Below, piece by piece: positions 19,055 through 27,310 of a stretch of 44,601 nt of DNA. The number at the start of each line of letters is the position of its first letter. Position 1 is the first letter of the stretch. The position numbers and the translations under genes are program-made. The DNA is from an uncultured Olsenella sp. Lineage in GTDB: Bacteria > Actinomycetota > Coriobacteriia > Coriobacteriales > Atopobiaceae. The notes below the pieces were generated by a model. That model had not been told where the DNA came from. It did not search any database and saw nothing but the letters and a program-made list of their open reading frames with translations. The stretch lies in contig CASEVE010000020.1 of assembly GCA_949291295.1 (NCBI GenBank), positions 1 through 44,601 on the forward strand. The letters are read 5' to 3'.

Positions 19055-19129
19055 GCACACCCATGTCCGGCGAGAAGGACGTGGGGATTCGGATACACTG
19101 GCGTGAGCCGGCAAAGAGAAAGGAACGTC

Positions 19130-19909
19130 ATGTCCAACACCCGCGAGCTGCGCCTTGTTTCCTGGAACGTAAACGGGCTTCGCGCCGTGATGAAGAAGGA
19201 CCCGAGCTTTGTGGACGTGGTAGAAGCCACGGGTGCAGATATCTTTGCCATTCAGGAAACCAAGCTCCAAGAGGGGCAGATCAGCCTGGAGCTGCCCGGC
19301 TACCACCAGAGCTGGAGCTACGCCGAGCGCAAGGGCTACTCCGGAACCGCCGTGTTCAGCCGCGAGGAGCCGCTGCAGGTGATCAACCACATCGGTGCGC
19401 CCGCGGCCGACGACGAGGGCCGCGTCTGCGCCCTCGAGTTTCCCGCCTACTGGTTTGTGGACGTCTACACGCCCAACGCGCAAAACGAGCTGGCGCGCAT
19501 TGACACGCGCCTGGCGTGGGACGCGGCGTACCGCGATTTTCTCTGCGGCCTTGCTGCCGAGAAGCCCGTGGTGACCTGCGGAGACTTCAACGTGGCCCAC
19601 AACGAGATCGACCTTAAGAACCCCGGTCCCAACCGCGGAAACGCCGGTTTCTCAGACGAGGAGCGCGAGAGCTTTACGCGCCTGCTCGACGCCGGCTTTA
19701 CTGACACGTTCCGCGCGCGCCACCCCGACCTCACCGGCGCCTACAGCTGGTGGAGCTACCGCTTCAACGCGCGCAAGAACAACGCGGGCTGGCGCATCGA
19801 CTACTTTCTCGTGAGCAACGACATCGCCGATCGTGTGACCGGCGCGTCGATTCTCTCCGAGGTTTACGGCTCCGACCACTGCCCCGTGGAGCTCACGATC
19901 AAGCTCTGA
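19130..19909 (+). CDS. xth: Exodeoxyribonuclease III
   Basis: 259 residues. This is an Mg-dependent AP endonuclease and 3'-5' exonuclease of base-excision repair. Motifs: VSWNVNGLRA (10-19), the metal-binding Glu in IQETKLQ, YTPNAQ, the catalytic CGDFNVAHNEIDL, WWSYRFNARKNNAGWRIDYFLVS (key Asp included) and the terminal GSDHCPVEL. Start ATG 19130 follows GAAAGGAACGTC. TACACT at 19093 could be a -10 box, without a clear -35. The family D repeat begins two bases after the stop codon. Confidence 0.95.
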   Translation: MSNTRELRLVSWNVNGLRAVMKKDPSFVDVVEATGADIFAIQETKLQEGQISLELPGYHQSWSYAERKGYSGTAVFSREEPLQVINHIGAPAADDEGRVCALEFPAYWFVDVYTPNAQNELARIDTRLAWDAAYRDFLCGLAAEKPVVTCGDFNVAHNEIDLKNPGPNRGNAGFSDEERESFTRLLDAGFTDTFRARHPDLTGAYSWWSYRFNARKNNAGWRIDYFLVSNDIADRVTGASILSEVYGSDHCPVELTIKL

Positions 19910-19911
19910 CA

Positions 19912-19947
19912 ATGATGACAAAGGTGACAGGCACCAATGTCAGGTTT
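19912..19947 (+). repeat. Family D repeat, copy 3
   Basis: ATGATGACAAAGGTGACAGG, then CACCAATGTCAGGTTT. It differs from copies 1 and 2 in the middle (GCACCAAT for GGTAAAYT). It lies between the convergent xth and patatin genes. Confidence 0.7.
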
Positions 19948-19970
19948 TCCGTCAGGCTTGTTTGTCTCGC

Positions 19971-20924
19971 CTAGCCGAGGGTGATGTAGCCGGTTCCCTG
20001 GTCGGGGTCCTCCGGCTGCGGGCCAGCATCGGGAGCACCAAAGAGAAACTCGCGCACGCGCGGCATCTCGCGAACGTACTGGGCGTGACCGGCGTCGTAG
20101 GCGGCTGCGAGCCTGCGTGGGTTCACGGTGTTGTTCTTCACGGGCATCTCGTCGGGATAGATGATGAGGGCCTGGCCCTTCTCGGCGAGCTCCTCCACGT
20201 GATCTATGGCCGCGTTGTAACGCTCCCAGCGCGTGAGCAGCGCATTTCTGAGGTAGGGGTAGTCCTTGGCAAGGGCTTTGTACATCTGGCGGTCTCGCGC
20301 GCCCGGCTCCTTCTTGCGGTAGCCGCGCGGCCGCGTGGCTACGAAGACAAAGCGATCGAAGCCGTCGTCCTCGGCCATGCACACGGGAATGCCCGCGCCG
20401 ATTCCGAGTCCGCCGTCCAGAAGGACGCGCCCGTCCACCTCGAGCGGCTTCATCATGCCGGGAAGCGTGGAGCTAGCGCGCACGAGGTCGATCATGCGCA
20501 TGGCGTCCGTCATGTCCTCGCGACCAAAGCGCACGGTGCGCCCGCTATCGCGCTCGAAGGCCTGAATGCGCAGGCGCGCGGGGTTGGCGGCAAAGCTGTC
20601 CCAGTCGAACTCCAGCGTTCCGTCGCGAAGCGTACCCTCGTAGAGGGCGTCGGCATCAAAGTATCCGTTGCCGCGCAGAAGCGAGGGCAGGCCCACGAGG
20701 CCCTTTGCCACCCCATCGGTCATGAACGCCTCGCGCACGCGCTTGGTGTCGCGCGAGAGATAGTTGATCGTAGTGCTTGCCCCGGCGGAGAGACCGCATA
20801 CATAATCAAAGTAAATGCCTTGCTCTAGCAGTACGTTTGCAAAGGCGCAGGTGTAGCTTACGCGGTATCCGCCGCCCTCGAAGACAAGGGCGCAGTCAAA
20901 AACGTTGCTCTCGGGTGCGTTCAC
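19971..20924 (-). CDS. Patatin-like phospholipase
   Basis: 317 residues from GTG 20922-20924, six bases after AAGGAGG; an ATG eight codons further up would place that binding site inside the gene. The oxyanion-hole glycines are in VFEGGGYR (14-21), the nucleophile Ser in GLSAG (44-48) and the catalytic Asp in LLDGGLGIGAGIP. These form the Ser-Asp dyad of patatins, which release fatty acids from membrane lipids. No signal peptide or membrane span is seen, so it is likely cytoplasmic, in the style of the YjjU/RssA-type patatins. It is convergent with xth and divergent from the Sir2 gene. Confidence 0.88.
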   Translation of the reverse strand: MNAPESNVFDCALVFEGGGYRVSYTCAFANVLLEQGIYFDYVCGLSAGASTTINYLSRDTKRVREAFMTDGVAKGLVGLPSLLRGNGYFDADALYEGTLRDGTLEFDWDSFAANPARLRIQAFERDSGRTVRFGREDMTDAMRMIDLVRASSTLPGMMKPLEVDGRVLLDGGLGIGAGIPVCMAEDDGFDRFVFVATRPRGYRKKEPGARDRQMYKALAKDYPYLRNALLTRWERYNAAIDHVEELAEKGQALIIYPDEMPVKNNTVNPRRLAAAYDAGHAQYVREMPRVREFLFGAPDAGPQPEDPDQGTGYITLG

Positions 20925-20974
20925 GGTAGGCCTCCTTACGTCACGCATAAAGCTACTTCTTCCCCAAATGTGCC

Positions 20975-20995
20975 CCGTCGAACCAATTCCGACGG
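20975..20995. promoter_or_regulatory. Short palindrome in the patatin/Sir2 divergent gap
   Basis: CCGTCG-N9-CGACGG, perfect 6-base arms, between the two divergent starts. It could be an operator; there is no other support. Confidence 0.25.
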
Positions 20996-21066
20996 ATTCT
21001 CCATCACCTACCCGTGCGGACCGCCAAGGTGCGAGAATGATGCCAGCCCAATCCTAGGAGGTCACC

Positions 21067-21804
21067 ATGGCTCGCACGATAACGGATGCTGCTGAGGCCG
21101 CGACAGAACTCTCCAAGCGCTTCGAGCGCGCAAAATCCGCTGTGTTCTTTGGCGGAGCGGGCGTTTCGACGGCGAGCGGAATCCCGGACTTCCGCTCGGT
21201 CGACGGCCTCTACCACCAGCACTTTAAGTATCCGCCGGAGGAGATGCTCGGCCACGACTTCTTTGTCTCGCATACCGAGGAGTTCTACGACTTCTATCGC
21301 GAGCGCATGATCTGCCTCTCGGCGCGACCCAACCAGGCCCACGTAAAGCTCGCCGAGCTTGAGCAGGAGGGGAGCCTCGCCGCTGTTGTGACGCAAAACA
21401 TCGACGGCCTGCACCAGGCGGCAGGCTCGCGCGTGGTACACGAGCTGCACGGCTCTGTTCATCGCAACGTGTGCATGAGCTGCGGGGCCACCTATTCGGC
21501 GGAGTGGGTCCTGGCGAGCGAGGGCGTTCCTCACTGCGAGAAGTGCGGTGGCCTCGTGAAGCCCGACGTGGTTCTTTACGGCGAGCAGCTTGATGAGCGG
21601 GTGCTTCTTGCCAGCGTGAAGGCTATCGCCGCGGCCGACTTGCTTGTCATCGGGGGAACCTCGCTCGTGGTCTATCCAGCGGCCGGCCTCATCAACTACT
21701 TCTCTGGCAACGATATCGTGGTCGTCAACCGCGATCCCACGCCTGCTGACACAAGCGCCGACCTCGTCTGTGCCTGCGACATCGCTGCCGCGTTTGACTT
21801 CTAG
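21067..21804 (+). CDS. NAD-dependent protein deacylase, Sir2 family
   Basis: 245 residues. The NAD-binding start is FGGAGVSTASGIPDFRS (about 28-44), then TQNIDGLH, and the catalytic His in HELHGS. Two CxxC pairs (CMSC and CEKC) form the zinc site. The GGTSLVVYPAAGLI and VNRDPT segments complete the Rossmann fold. It removes acetyl or longer acyl groups from lysines with NAD as co-substrate. The DFRSVDGLYHQ form fits a bacterial deacetylase of the T. maritima Sir2/CobB type. Start ATG 21067 follows TAGGAGGTCACC. Confidence 0.93.
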   Translation: MARTITDAAEAATELSKRFERAKSAVFFGGAGVSTASGIPDFRSVDGLYHQHFKYPPEEMLGHDFFVSHTEEFYDFYRERMICLSARPNQAHVKLAELEQEGSLAAVVTQNIDGLHQAAGSRVVHELHGSVHRNVCMSCGATYSAEWVLASEGVPHCEKCGGLVKPDVVLYGEQLDERVLLASVKAIAAADLLVIGGTSLVVYPAAGLINYFSGNDIVVVNRDPTPADTSADLVCACDIAAAFDF

Positions 21805-21835
21805 CCCCGTTTGGCGGCCGAGACGCCGGTAACAA

Positions 21836-22059
21836 TGCGCAAAATCGCCGCTCGTGCCACAAACCGGGGTGTGCCCTGTGCAAAAACCTCGCTCGTGCCA
21901 CATGGTTTTGGGGGTGCCTCGAGTAGCCCGGTTGCATCCCCGCAGTTGACTGTATAAACAAGTGAATCAAATTACCGTTTTGAACGATTTTCATGTGGCA
22001 CGAGCGCGGATTTTGCGCACGCGGTCGCCGGTTTGTGGTACGAGCGACGCTTTTGCGCA
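21836..22059. repeat. Family B repeat element, copy 1 (224 bp)
   Basis: Direct 25-bp modules at 21836 and 21877 (TGCGCAAAA ... GCTCGTGCCAC) and inverted modules at 21995 and 22035 (GTGGCACGAGCG ... TTTTGCGCA). Spacings are 41, 118 and 40, exactly as in copy 2. The 93-base centre shares GAATCAAA at the same offset but otherwise differs. It fills most of the 373-base gap between the Sir2 gene and folP-folK. Confidence 0.85.
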
Positions 22060-22177
22060 CGAGCCCGTGATGAGGGGGGCGCCTGGGGCGCCGCTGGGCC
22101 CGGCGTGACCGCGCGCCGACGCGCCGCGCTCGCGCCGGGTACAATGTGGCAAGAAGAACCCGCCCCGAGGAGGAAGC

Positions 22178-23626
22178 ATGCTTCGAGAGAACTATGCCAC
22201 CTGGCACTGTGGCACGCACGAGATCTCGCTCGCCCGTCCGCGCATCATGGGAATCCTCAACGTGACGCCCGATTCGTTCTCTGACGGCGGCAAGAACCTC
22301 GACCACAAGGTCGCCATCGCGCGTGGCCTGGCCATGCTCGACGAAGGGGCCGACATCATCGACGTGGGCGGCGAGTCAACCCGTCCCGGCCACAAGCCGA
22401 TTTCTCCCCAGGAGGAAGCCGAGCGCGTCATCCCCGTGGTTCGAGCGCTCGTTGAGGCCGGCGCCATAGTCTCCATCGACACGCGCCATGCCGAGGTCGC
22501 CCGCATGTGCGTGCGCCTGGGCGCTGCAATCATCAACGACGTGAGCGGCTTCACCGATCCGGAGATGGTCGACGTTGCGGCCGACACCTCCTGCGGTTGC
22601 GTTGTCATGCACTGGAACCAGGGCGGCCTCGGCACGCATGCGCCCCGCCGCCGGGTCCAGCTGGACGAGTCGCGCCCCACGGGCAGCGCGCTGCCCCATC
22701 CGGCGACCTCCCAGCGTCGCTTCACCCTTCCCGAGGGCGCCCAGATCATGCGTCAGGTCATGGGTTTCCTCGGCGACCAGGCGCGCACCCTCCAGCGCGC
22801 CGGGGTGTCCCGTGACCGCATCTGCATGGATCCGGGCGCCGGGTTCGACAAGTTCGCCGATGAGGACGTGGTCATCCAGCGCGCCACCCGCTCGATGGTC
22901 TCGATGGGCTATCCGCTCATGTGCGCCGTCTCGAGAAAGCGCTTCGTCGGCGCCGTCTCCGGCGTGACCGACGCCGCCGCCCGCGACGCCGCCACCGCCG
23001 GCGTCTGCATCGCCGCCATCGAGAACGGCGCCCGCATCCTGCGCGTCCACAACGTCGAGGCGGTGGCGCAGGCGGTTAACGCCTACTGGTCCGTCTCCCA
23101 CAAGGACGCGCGCCAGGGCTTTGTGAGCCTCGGCTCCAACGTTGGCAACCGCGTGGCAAACCTCGCCCGCGCAGCCCAGCTCATCGACGAGATACCGCTC
23201 ACCTGCGTGGTCAGCATGAGCCACGCCTACGAGACCGAGCCTGCCTATGGCATCGCCACCCCGGTGGCAAACGCCGTGGCCGAGATCCGCACGGAGCTCC
23301 ACCCGCTCGTGCTCATGGACGCCCTCATCAAGGTTGAGGACGATCTCGGAAGAATTCGCGAGAAGGACCGCGACCCCAAGAAGCCGGGCAGCGCCCCGCG
23401 CATCATCGACTGCGACCTCGTCTGGGTTGAGGGCGAGGCCCACGCCGGTCGCCGCCTCGTCCTCCCGCACCCGCGCCTCGGCGAGCGCGACTACGTGATC
23501 GTTCCGATGGAGGACCTCATGCACGACCCGGAGCGCTTCCTCATGCACGCGGGCGTCCCCGTGACCCCGCGCGACGAGCGCGTGGGACACGTCACGGCAG
23601 ATCTCGGGGAGATCTCATGGGAGTAA
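22178..23626 (+). CDS. Bifunctional dihydropteroate synthase / HPPK (FolP-FolK fusion)
   Basis: 482 residues. Residues 1 to about 300 are dihydropteroate synthase: IMGILNVTPDSFSDGG (23-38), DVGGESTRPG, IINDVSGF, MDPGAGFDK and AVSRKRFVG. About 312-475 is 6-hydroxymethyl-dihydropterin pyrophosphokinase: FVSLGSNVGNR, YETEPAYG, and the catalytic RIIDCDLVWVEG with LPHPRLGERDYV. The product would catalyse two successive steps of folate synthesis, with the second enzyme first in the chain; plant and fungal fusions have HPPK first. An insertion of about 35 residues (GGLGTHAPRRRVQLDESR onwards) is present in the synthase domain. Start ATG 22178 follows GAGGAGGAAGC. The next gene overlaps by ten bases. 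Confidence 0.93.
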   Translation: MLRENYATWHCGTHEISLARPRIMGILNVTPDSFSDGGKNLDHKVAIARGLAMLDEGADIIDVGGESTRPGHKPISPQEEAERVIPVVRALVEAGAIVSIDTRHAEVARMCVRLGAAIINDVSGFTDPEMVDVAADTSCGCVVMHWNQGGLGTHAPRRRVQLDESRPTGSALPHPATSQRRFTLPEGAQIMRQVMGFLGDQARTLQRAGVSRDRICMDPGAGFDKFADEDVVIQRATRSMVSMGYPLMCAVSRKRFVGAVSGVTDAAARDAATAGVCIAAIENGARILRVHNVEAVAQAVNAYWSVSHKDARQGFVSLGSNVGNRVANLARAAQLIDEIPLTCVVSMSHAYETEPAYGIATPVANAVAEIRTELHPLVLMDALIKVEDDLGRIREKDRDPKKPGSAPRIIDCDLVWVEGEAHAGRRLVLPHPRLGERDYVIVPMEDLMHDPERFLMHAGVPVTPRDERVGHVTADLGEISWE

Positions 23627-24144
23627 CGGGCACGTCTTTGACCCTGCGCCCCGCTGTGCCGATGGGCTATGTGACGGGTGCCCCGTACGCCTGCGCGCTC
23701 GGCGTCGCATACCTGCTCGGCGCGCGGCTCTCGTGGCCCTACGGTGTGGTCTCGTCCGAGGGTGAGCCGCTCGTGGGCGTTGATGCCCGCGCGGGCTATG
23801 ACGACGAGGGCATCTTCGTGCGCTGCGACCTCTCCTGGGAGGACGACAAGGACCTCGACGCGCGGGCTATTGAGCACGCCGCCGCCGATTCGGCGCGTGC
23901 CTGGGAACAGGCCCACGCGGAGGGTCGTTGCGCTGCTGGCCCTCTCGCCAGCCTGCTGGGCGACTACTTTGACGTTCTTCTTGGCATGGGGGAGGCGGTC
24001 GAGGTTGTTCGTGGCGGCCGCGTGATAGGGCGCGGCACGCTGGCGGGCGTTGACGTGTGGGGTCGCGCCACGGTGCGGCTCGAGAACGGGGAGCAGGAGC
24101 TCGAGATAGCTCCCGAGCAGGCGATGCTCAGGGCGCTGCCGTAG
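23617..24144 (+). CDS. Truncated biotin-protein-ligase-like protein
   Basis: 175 residues. The middle (GVAYLLGARLSWPYGVVSSE, then VGVDARAGYDDEGIFVRCDL) resembles the part of BirA that normally reads LKWPNDV...GIL, but the key N and D are replaced (SWPYGV). The end (VEVVRGGRVIGRGTLAGVDVWGRATV) resembles the small C-terminal domain of biotin ligases. The N-terminal half, with the GRGRRGR biotinyl-AMP loop, is absent. So it is probably not an active ligase; it could be a degenerate or repurposed relative. The ATG at 23617 overlaps the folP-folK end, suggesting coupled translation. The family assignment is inference from these patterns. coaX, often next to birA in other bacteria, is convergent and 38 bases away. 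Confidence 0.5.
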   Translation: MGVTGTSLTLRPAVPMGYVTGAPYACALGVAYLLGARLSWPYGVVSSEGEPLVGVDARAGYDDEGIFVRCDLSWEDDKDLDARAIEHAAADSARAWEQAHAEGRCAAGPLASLLGDYFDVLLGMGEAVEVVRGGRVIGRGTLAGVDVWGRATVRLENGEQELEIAPEQAMLRALP

Positions 24145-24182
24145 TCTGGCGCCGTCTCCTGGCAATGCCGCAGGCGCGACCG

Positions 24183-24953
24183 TCAGCGCGAGAGGAGCCA
24201 GATCTCGCGAATGCCGCGCAGCGTGAGGTCGGGGTCGATGGCGTCAAAGAGCGTGGTTGCCCGCGCCACCGTTCGCGCAAGCCCGCCCGTGCCCACCACG
24301 GTTGCGTCCGGCGCGCCCAGCTCGGCACGAATGCGCGCCACAAGGCCTTCCGCCTGCGCGGCTGCGCCGATGACCAGGCCAGACTGGAGCGCCGCCTCCG
24401 TAGAGTCGCCAAGCGCACGCTCCGGGGCCTCGATGGGAATGCTCGCAAGCTTTGCCGCCCGCGAGAAGAGCGCTCCCGCCGAGAGCATGAGCCCCGGCGA
24501 TATGGCGCCGCCACGATATGCCCCGTCCTCGTCCACAACGTCGATGTTCGTCGCCGTGCCAAAGTCAACCACGATTACGGGCGCGCCGTAAGTGGTCCTT
24601 GCCGCGATGGCGTTGGCAATGCGGTCGGCGCCCACCTGGCGCGGGTTGGGCATCGCCACCCGCATGCCGTAGTTCTCGCCGGCGCGCACGACGAGCGGGT
24701 CGTGGCCGAGATGAACCTCAAGGCAGCGCCTCCACGCCCGCTCGAGTGCGGGGACCACGCTTGCCACGCCCGCGTCGGTAACGTCTGCGAGCGAGAGCCC
24801 GTCTTTCATGAAGAAGCCCCAGAGTCGCGAGTGCAACATGTCGGAGGTGTCTGTGGCGGTGGTGGACATGCGCCAGCCGCGCACGAGCGCGCCCTTCTCG
24901 TCAAAGAGCCCGAGCGTTGTCTGCGTGTTGCCTACGTCGATGGAAAGAAACAT
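24183..24953 (-). CDS. coaX: Type III pantothenate kinase
   Basis: 256 residues. It phosphorylates pantothenate, the first step of coenzyme A synthesis. Motifs of the ASKHA-fold CoaX family: [16 protein letters not shown] (2-17), [30 protein letters not shown] with the catalytic Asp, [22 protein letters not shown] and VVGTGGLA. The start is ATG 24951-24953 ([10 protein letters not shown]) after GGAGG; a longer frame upstream has no binding site. Its promoter would lie in the gap shared with rpmE, which is divergent. Confidence 0.94.
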   Translation of the reverse strand: MFLSIDVGNTQTTLGLFDEKGALVRGWRMSTTATDTSDMLHSRLWGFFMKDGLSLADVTDAGVASVVPALERAWRRCLEVHLGHDPLVVRAGENYGMRVAMPNPRQVGADRIANAIAARTTYGAPVIVVDFGTATNIDVVDEDGAYRGGAISPGLMLSAGALFSRAAKLASIPIEAPERALGDSTEAALQSGLVIGAAAQAEGLVARIRAELGAPDATVVGTGGLARTVARATTLFDAIDPDLTLRGIREIWLLSR

Positions 24954-25041
24954 GGGGACCTCCGGGCCTGCGCTCTGGCGACGCGTTCTCACCGCTCCAT
25001 CTTACGCGCAATTCTCCACAGACGCGCCATAGTCTTTCTGA

Positions 25042-25047
25042 TATAGT
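25042..25047 (+). promoter_or_regulatory. Candidate -10 box of rpmE
   Basis: TATAGT, 14 bases before the first leader hairpin. No good -35 is visible at 17 bases upstream. Confidence 0.35.
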
Positions 25048-25060
25048 CATACGGCTATGT

Positions 25061-25109
25061 GTCTTGGTCGGAACCAAGACGAACCCCTGCCCTGGTCGGA
25101 AACCAGGGC
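25061..25109 (+). ncRNA. Two-hairpin leader of rpmE (ribosomal protein L31 leader)
   Basis: GTCTTGGT-CGGA-ACCAAGAC (25061-25080) and GCCCTGGT-CGGAA-ACCAGGGC (25089-25109) are perfect 8-bp hairpins with nearly the same loop, 20 bases before the rpmE start. L31 leader RNAs are described for several actinobacterial groups, including Coriobacteria. That this is one of them, bound by L31 for self-control, is inference from position and shape. Confidence 0.6.
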
Positions 25110-25129
25110 CGAAGAAGAGGAGTCCTGCC

Positions 25130-25543
25130 ATGAAGCAAGGTATCCACCCCGACTACGTGGAGTGCACCGTTCGCTGCACCTGCGGCAACACCTGGAAGAC
25201 CCGTTCCACCAAGAAGGAGATCGTGGTCGACCTCTGCGACAAGTGCCACCCGTTCTACACCGGCCAGCAGAAGCTCGTTGACACCGGCGGACGCGTCCAG
25301 CGCTTTGCCGACAAGTTTGGTGGCGCCGCTGCCGCCCAGCTCAAGAAGGCCGAGGAGGCCAAGGCTGCCCGCGCCGCCAAGGCTGCTGAGGAGGCCGCTG
25401 CCAAGAAGGCCGCCAAGGAGGCCAAGGCTGCCGAGAAGGCCAAGCGTGCCGCTGAGTACGCCAAGAAGGCCGAGGCTGAGGCTGCCGCCGCTCCCGCCGA
25501 GGAGGCCGCTGCCGCCGAGCCCGAGACCACCGAGGCCGAGTAG
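25130..25543 (+). CDS. rpmE: Ribosomal protein L31 with long C-terminal extension
   Basis: 137 residues; L31 is usually about 70-80. The first 70 residues are L31: [20 protein letters not shown], the zinc Cys pair in [10 protein letters not shown], and [12 protein letters not shown]31 bridges the two ribosomal subunits. The Cys residues (RCTCGN and CDKC) indicate the zinc-containing form. The remaining 65 residues are a low-complexity Ala/Lys/Glu tail, first basic-mixed then acidic (ending EPETTEAE), probably a helix or disordered. The start is ATG 25130 after GAAGAGGAG. A strong terminator follows, so it is a single-gene unit. Confidence 0.95.
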   Translation: MKQGIHPDYVECTVRCTCGNTWKTRSTKKEIVVDLCDKCHPFYTGQQKLVDTGGRVQRFADKFGGAAAAQLKKAEEAKAARAAKAAEEAAAKKAAKEAKAAEKAKRAAEYAKKAEAEAAAAPAEEAAAAEPETTEAE

Positions 25544-25568
25544 CTTTTTCGCCCAAAGGGCACACGAT

Positions 25569-25612
25569 GCGCCCCGCGGCTCCATCTGGAGCCGCGGGGC
25601 GCTTCTTGTTTT
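25569..25612 (+). terminator. Rho-independent terminator of rpmE
   Basis: 15-bp perfect stem GCGCCCCGCGGCTCC with 25588-25602, loop ATCT, then TTCTTGTTTT. It may also serve the reverse-strand gene ending at 25657. Confidence 0.9.
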
Positions 25613-25656
25613 AGAGCGCCTCCCGTCGGAGGCCGGTCGGGCGATGCGGCCCGCAC

Positions 25657-27063
25657 CTACTCCGTCTTTCTCAGTGAGAACAGATCCGTGTAGCCGAGCG
25701 TCTCGTCAACGGGAAAGAACAGGAACGACCCGGTGTGGGGGTACGCCGTCTTCACCTCGGCCGTTGCCTCGTCTGCGTCAGCCTCGCTGCCAAAACGCAG
25801 CGTGAGCGAGGTTGTTCCGTCAACGTCCTCGGGCAGCTCCGCCTCAAAGCAGAGCGCGCTCTGGTCCTCCGAGACGAGCTTGGCGTCAAAGGGAACGTCC
25901 TTAAAGGCGAGGTCGCCGTCGCAGCTTGCCGCGTCCCCGTTGGGATGCTCGTGGTAGTGTGCCACTCCGGAGACGGTTCCCGCGATCTTTCCGTTGCCGG
26001 CCTCCTGTATCACCAGGGTGAGGCCGGCGTCGCGCCCGGCAAGGCACTTGTCGCCTTCGGTCTCCTGGCTCTGGAAGGTTCCCTCCCAGGTTCCTAGAAG
26101 CGGCTCGAGGCTCATGACGCGAGCGTCCTCGGATGCCTTGACGCTTGTGACCTCCCACTGGCCGGTCGCCGACCTAAAGGCAAACTCAACGGTGAGGTCG
26201 CAGACGTAAGATCCAAAGGTTCCCTGCTTGGAGCATCGGATGGTGAGCGAGTCTGTCTGGCTTTTGAGGTCAAAAGACTCCGCGGTGACCTCGACTTGGG
26301 CCCCGTCGTAGAGCTCGGCGAGTCCCTGCTCGTCGTCCGAGTGCTCGACGTCTGCCCGGGCGAGCAGCAGGTGAGCGTTTCGCACGACCTTCTGCTGGTC
26401 CACGCCCGTTGTTGCAGTCCAAGCAACCTGAACGTCGGAGGGGCTTCCTATCCCGACCCAGTTTTCGTTCACGAGGGAGAACTCAAGAATGGCTCCCTGG
26501 GCGGCCTCGACGGAGGAGCCGGAGTAAGACACCACGACCTCCGCGCTGGCGTATCCCGAGGCGCCAAACTGCGCGTTCGTGTCGGCGCGCGCCGACCCGG
26601 AGCGAGTGATGCCGCGCACGTCCACCGACCTCGCCACGAGGATGTCGTCGTGTCCGAACGTGCCGCCGGCGTACTCGGGGACGGGGAGGCGCTCGTACGC
26701 GCTTGCCTCGATGACATCATGGCTGGGAACCGATGATGCTCGCGCAAAGGCGAGGGCGAGGGCGATGACAGCCGCCGCCATCAAGACGACGAGAAGTGCC
26801 GTTGCTAGCCTGTGTCGCCGCGCAAACGAGGAGATGATCTCGACACGTCCGCGCACGTAGTCGCTAAAGGTTCCCGTGACGTCGCTGAGCCTTGGGGCGT
26901 CGCTGGAATCCGTGGCAGGCCGGGGAGCCGTCTGGTCGACGGGCTCTCGGCGCGCGGTGGGCTGGGGGTCGCGCTCCTCCGGGATCTCTGCGGTCCTGTC
27001 GGCGATGGTTGCGTCCTCGTCGAGGCTCTCGTCTGTGGCTCTGTTGGTCTCGGGCGTGTCCAT
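25657..27063 (-). CDS. Membrane-anchored protein of unknown function
   Basis: 468 residues from ATG 27061-27063 after GGAGG. The first 85 residues are charged and probably disordered (Asp/Glu/Thr/Pro-rich). One membrane span (about 87-109, ATALLVVLMAAAVIALALAFA) follows, and the remaining 360 residues lie outside. These contain four Cys that could pair (CSKQGTFGSYVC, CLAG, CDGD) and alternating beta-type segments such as LLGTWEGTFQSQETEGDKC, which recalls extracellular lipocalin-like or substrate-binding modules. I do not recognise a named family. It is divergent from prfA and convergent with rpmE. Confidence 0.65.
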   Translation of the reverse strand: MDTPETNRATDESLDEDATIADRTAEIPEERDPQPTARREPVDQTAPRPATDSSDAPRLSDVTGTFSDYVRGRVEIISSFARRHRLATALLVVLMAAAVIALALAFARASSVPSHDVIEASAYERLPVPEYAGGTFGHDDILVARSVDVRGITRSGSARADTNAQFGASGYASAEVVVSYSGSSVEAAQGAILEFSLVNENWVGIGSPSDVQVAWTATTGVDQQKVVRNAHLLLARADVEHSDDEQGLAELYDGAQVEVTAESFDLKSQTDSLTIRCSKQGTFGSYVCDLTVEFAFRSATGQWEVTSVKASEDARVMSLEPLLGTWEGTFQSQETEGDKCLAGRDAGLTLVIQEAGNGKIAGTVSGVAHYHEHPNGDAASCDGDLAFKDVPFDAKLVSEDQSALCFEAELPEDVDGTTSLTLRFGSEADADEATAEVKTAYPHTGSFLFFPVDETLGYTDLFSLRKTE

Positions 27064-27241
27064 GGGGCCTCCGTCCCTGTGGTTTAGACAAGTTTCTCAC
27101 ACTCTCCTGTCTGCGGCGATTTTGTCGCCCTTGGTGTGCCGCTTGCGCGTATCGCCTTCACAACTCCGTGGTGCCGGTTTCGTGCCGTGAGCGCAGGGGG
27201 TATGATAATCAGGTTGAAGAAAACAAGGCTGGGGAGGTCTG

Positions 27242-27268
27242 GTGTACCTGAGGTTTGACATGCTCTAG
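27242..27268 (+). CDS. Possible leader peptide upstream of prfA
   Basis: GTG TAC CTG AGG TTT GAC ATG CTC TAG would encode eight residues (MYLRFDML), with GGGGAGG four bases before the start. TATGAT at 27201-27206 could be the -10 of this leader. The good binding site is the main evidence; chance occurrence is possible. Confidence 0.3.
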   Translation: MYLRFDML

Positions 27269-27271
27269 CTG

Positions 27272-27310
27272 CGCCCGCACGGCGCCCGCACCTTTGAGGA
27301 TTGGCGGGCG
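27272..27310 (+). promoter_or_regulatory. Alternative hairpin arms in the prfA leader
   Basis: CGCCCGC occurs twice (27272-27278 and 27283-27289). Both copies can pair with the single GCGGGCG at 27304-27310, giving two mutually exclusive stems just after the possible leader peptide. This is attenuator-like in form only. Confidence 0.35.
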
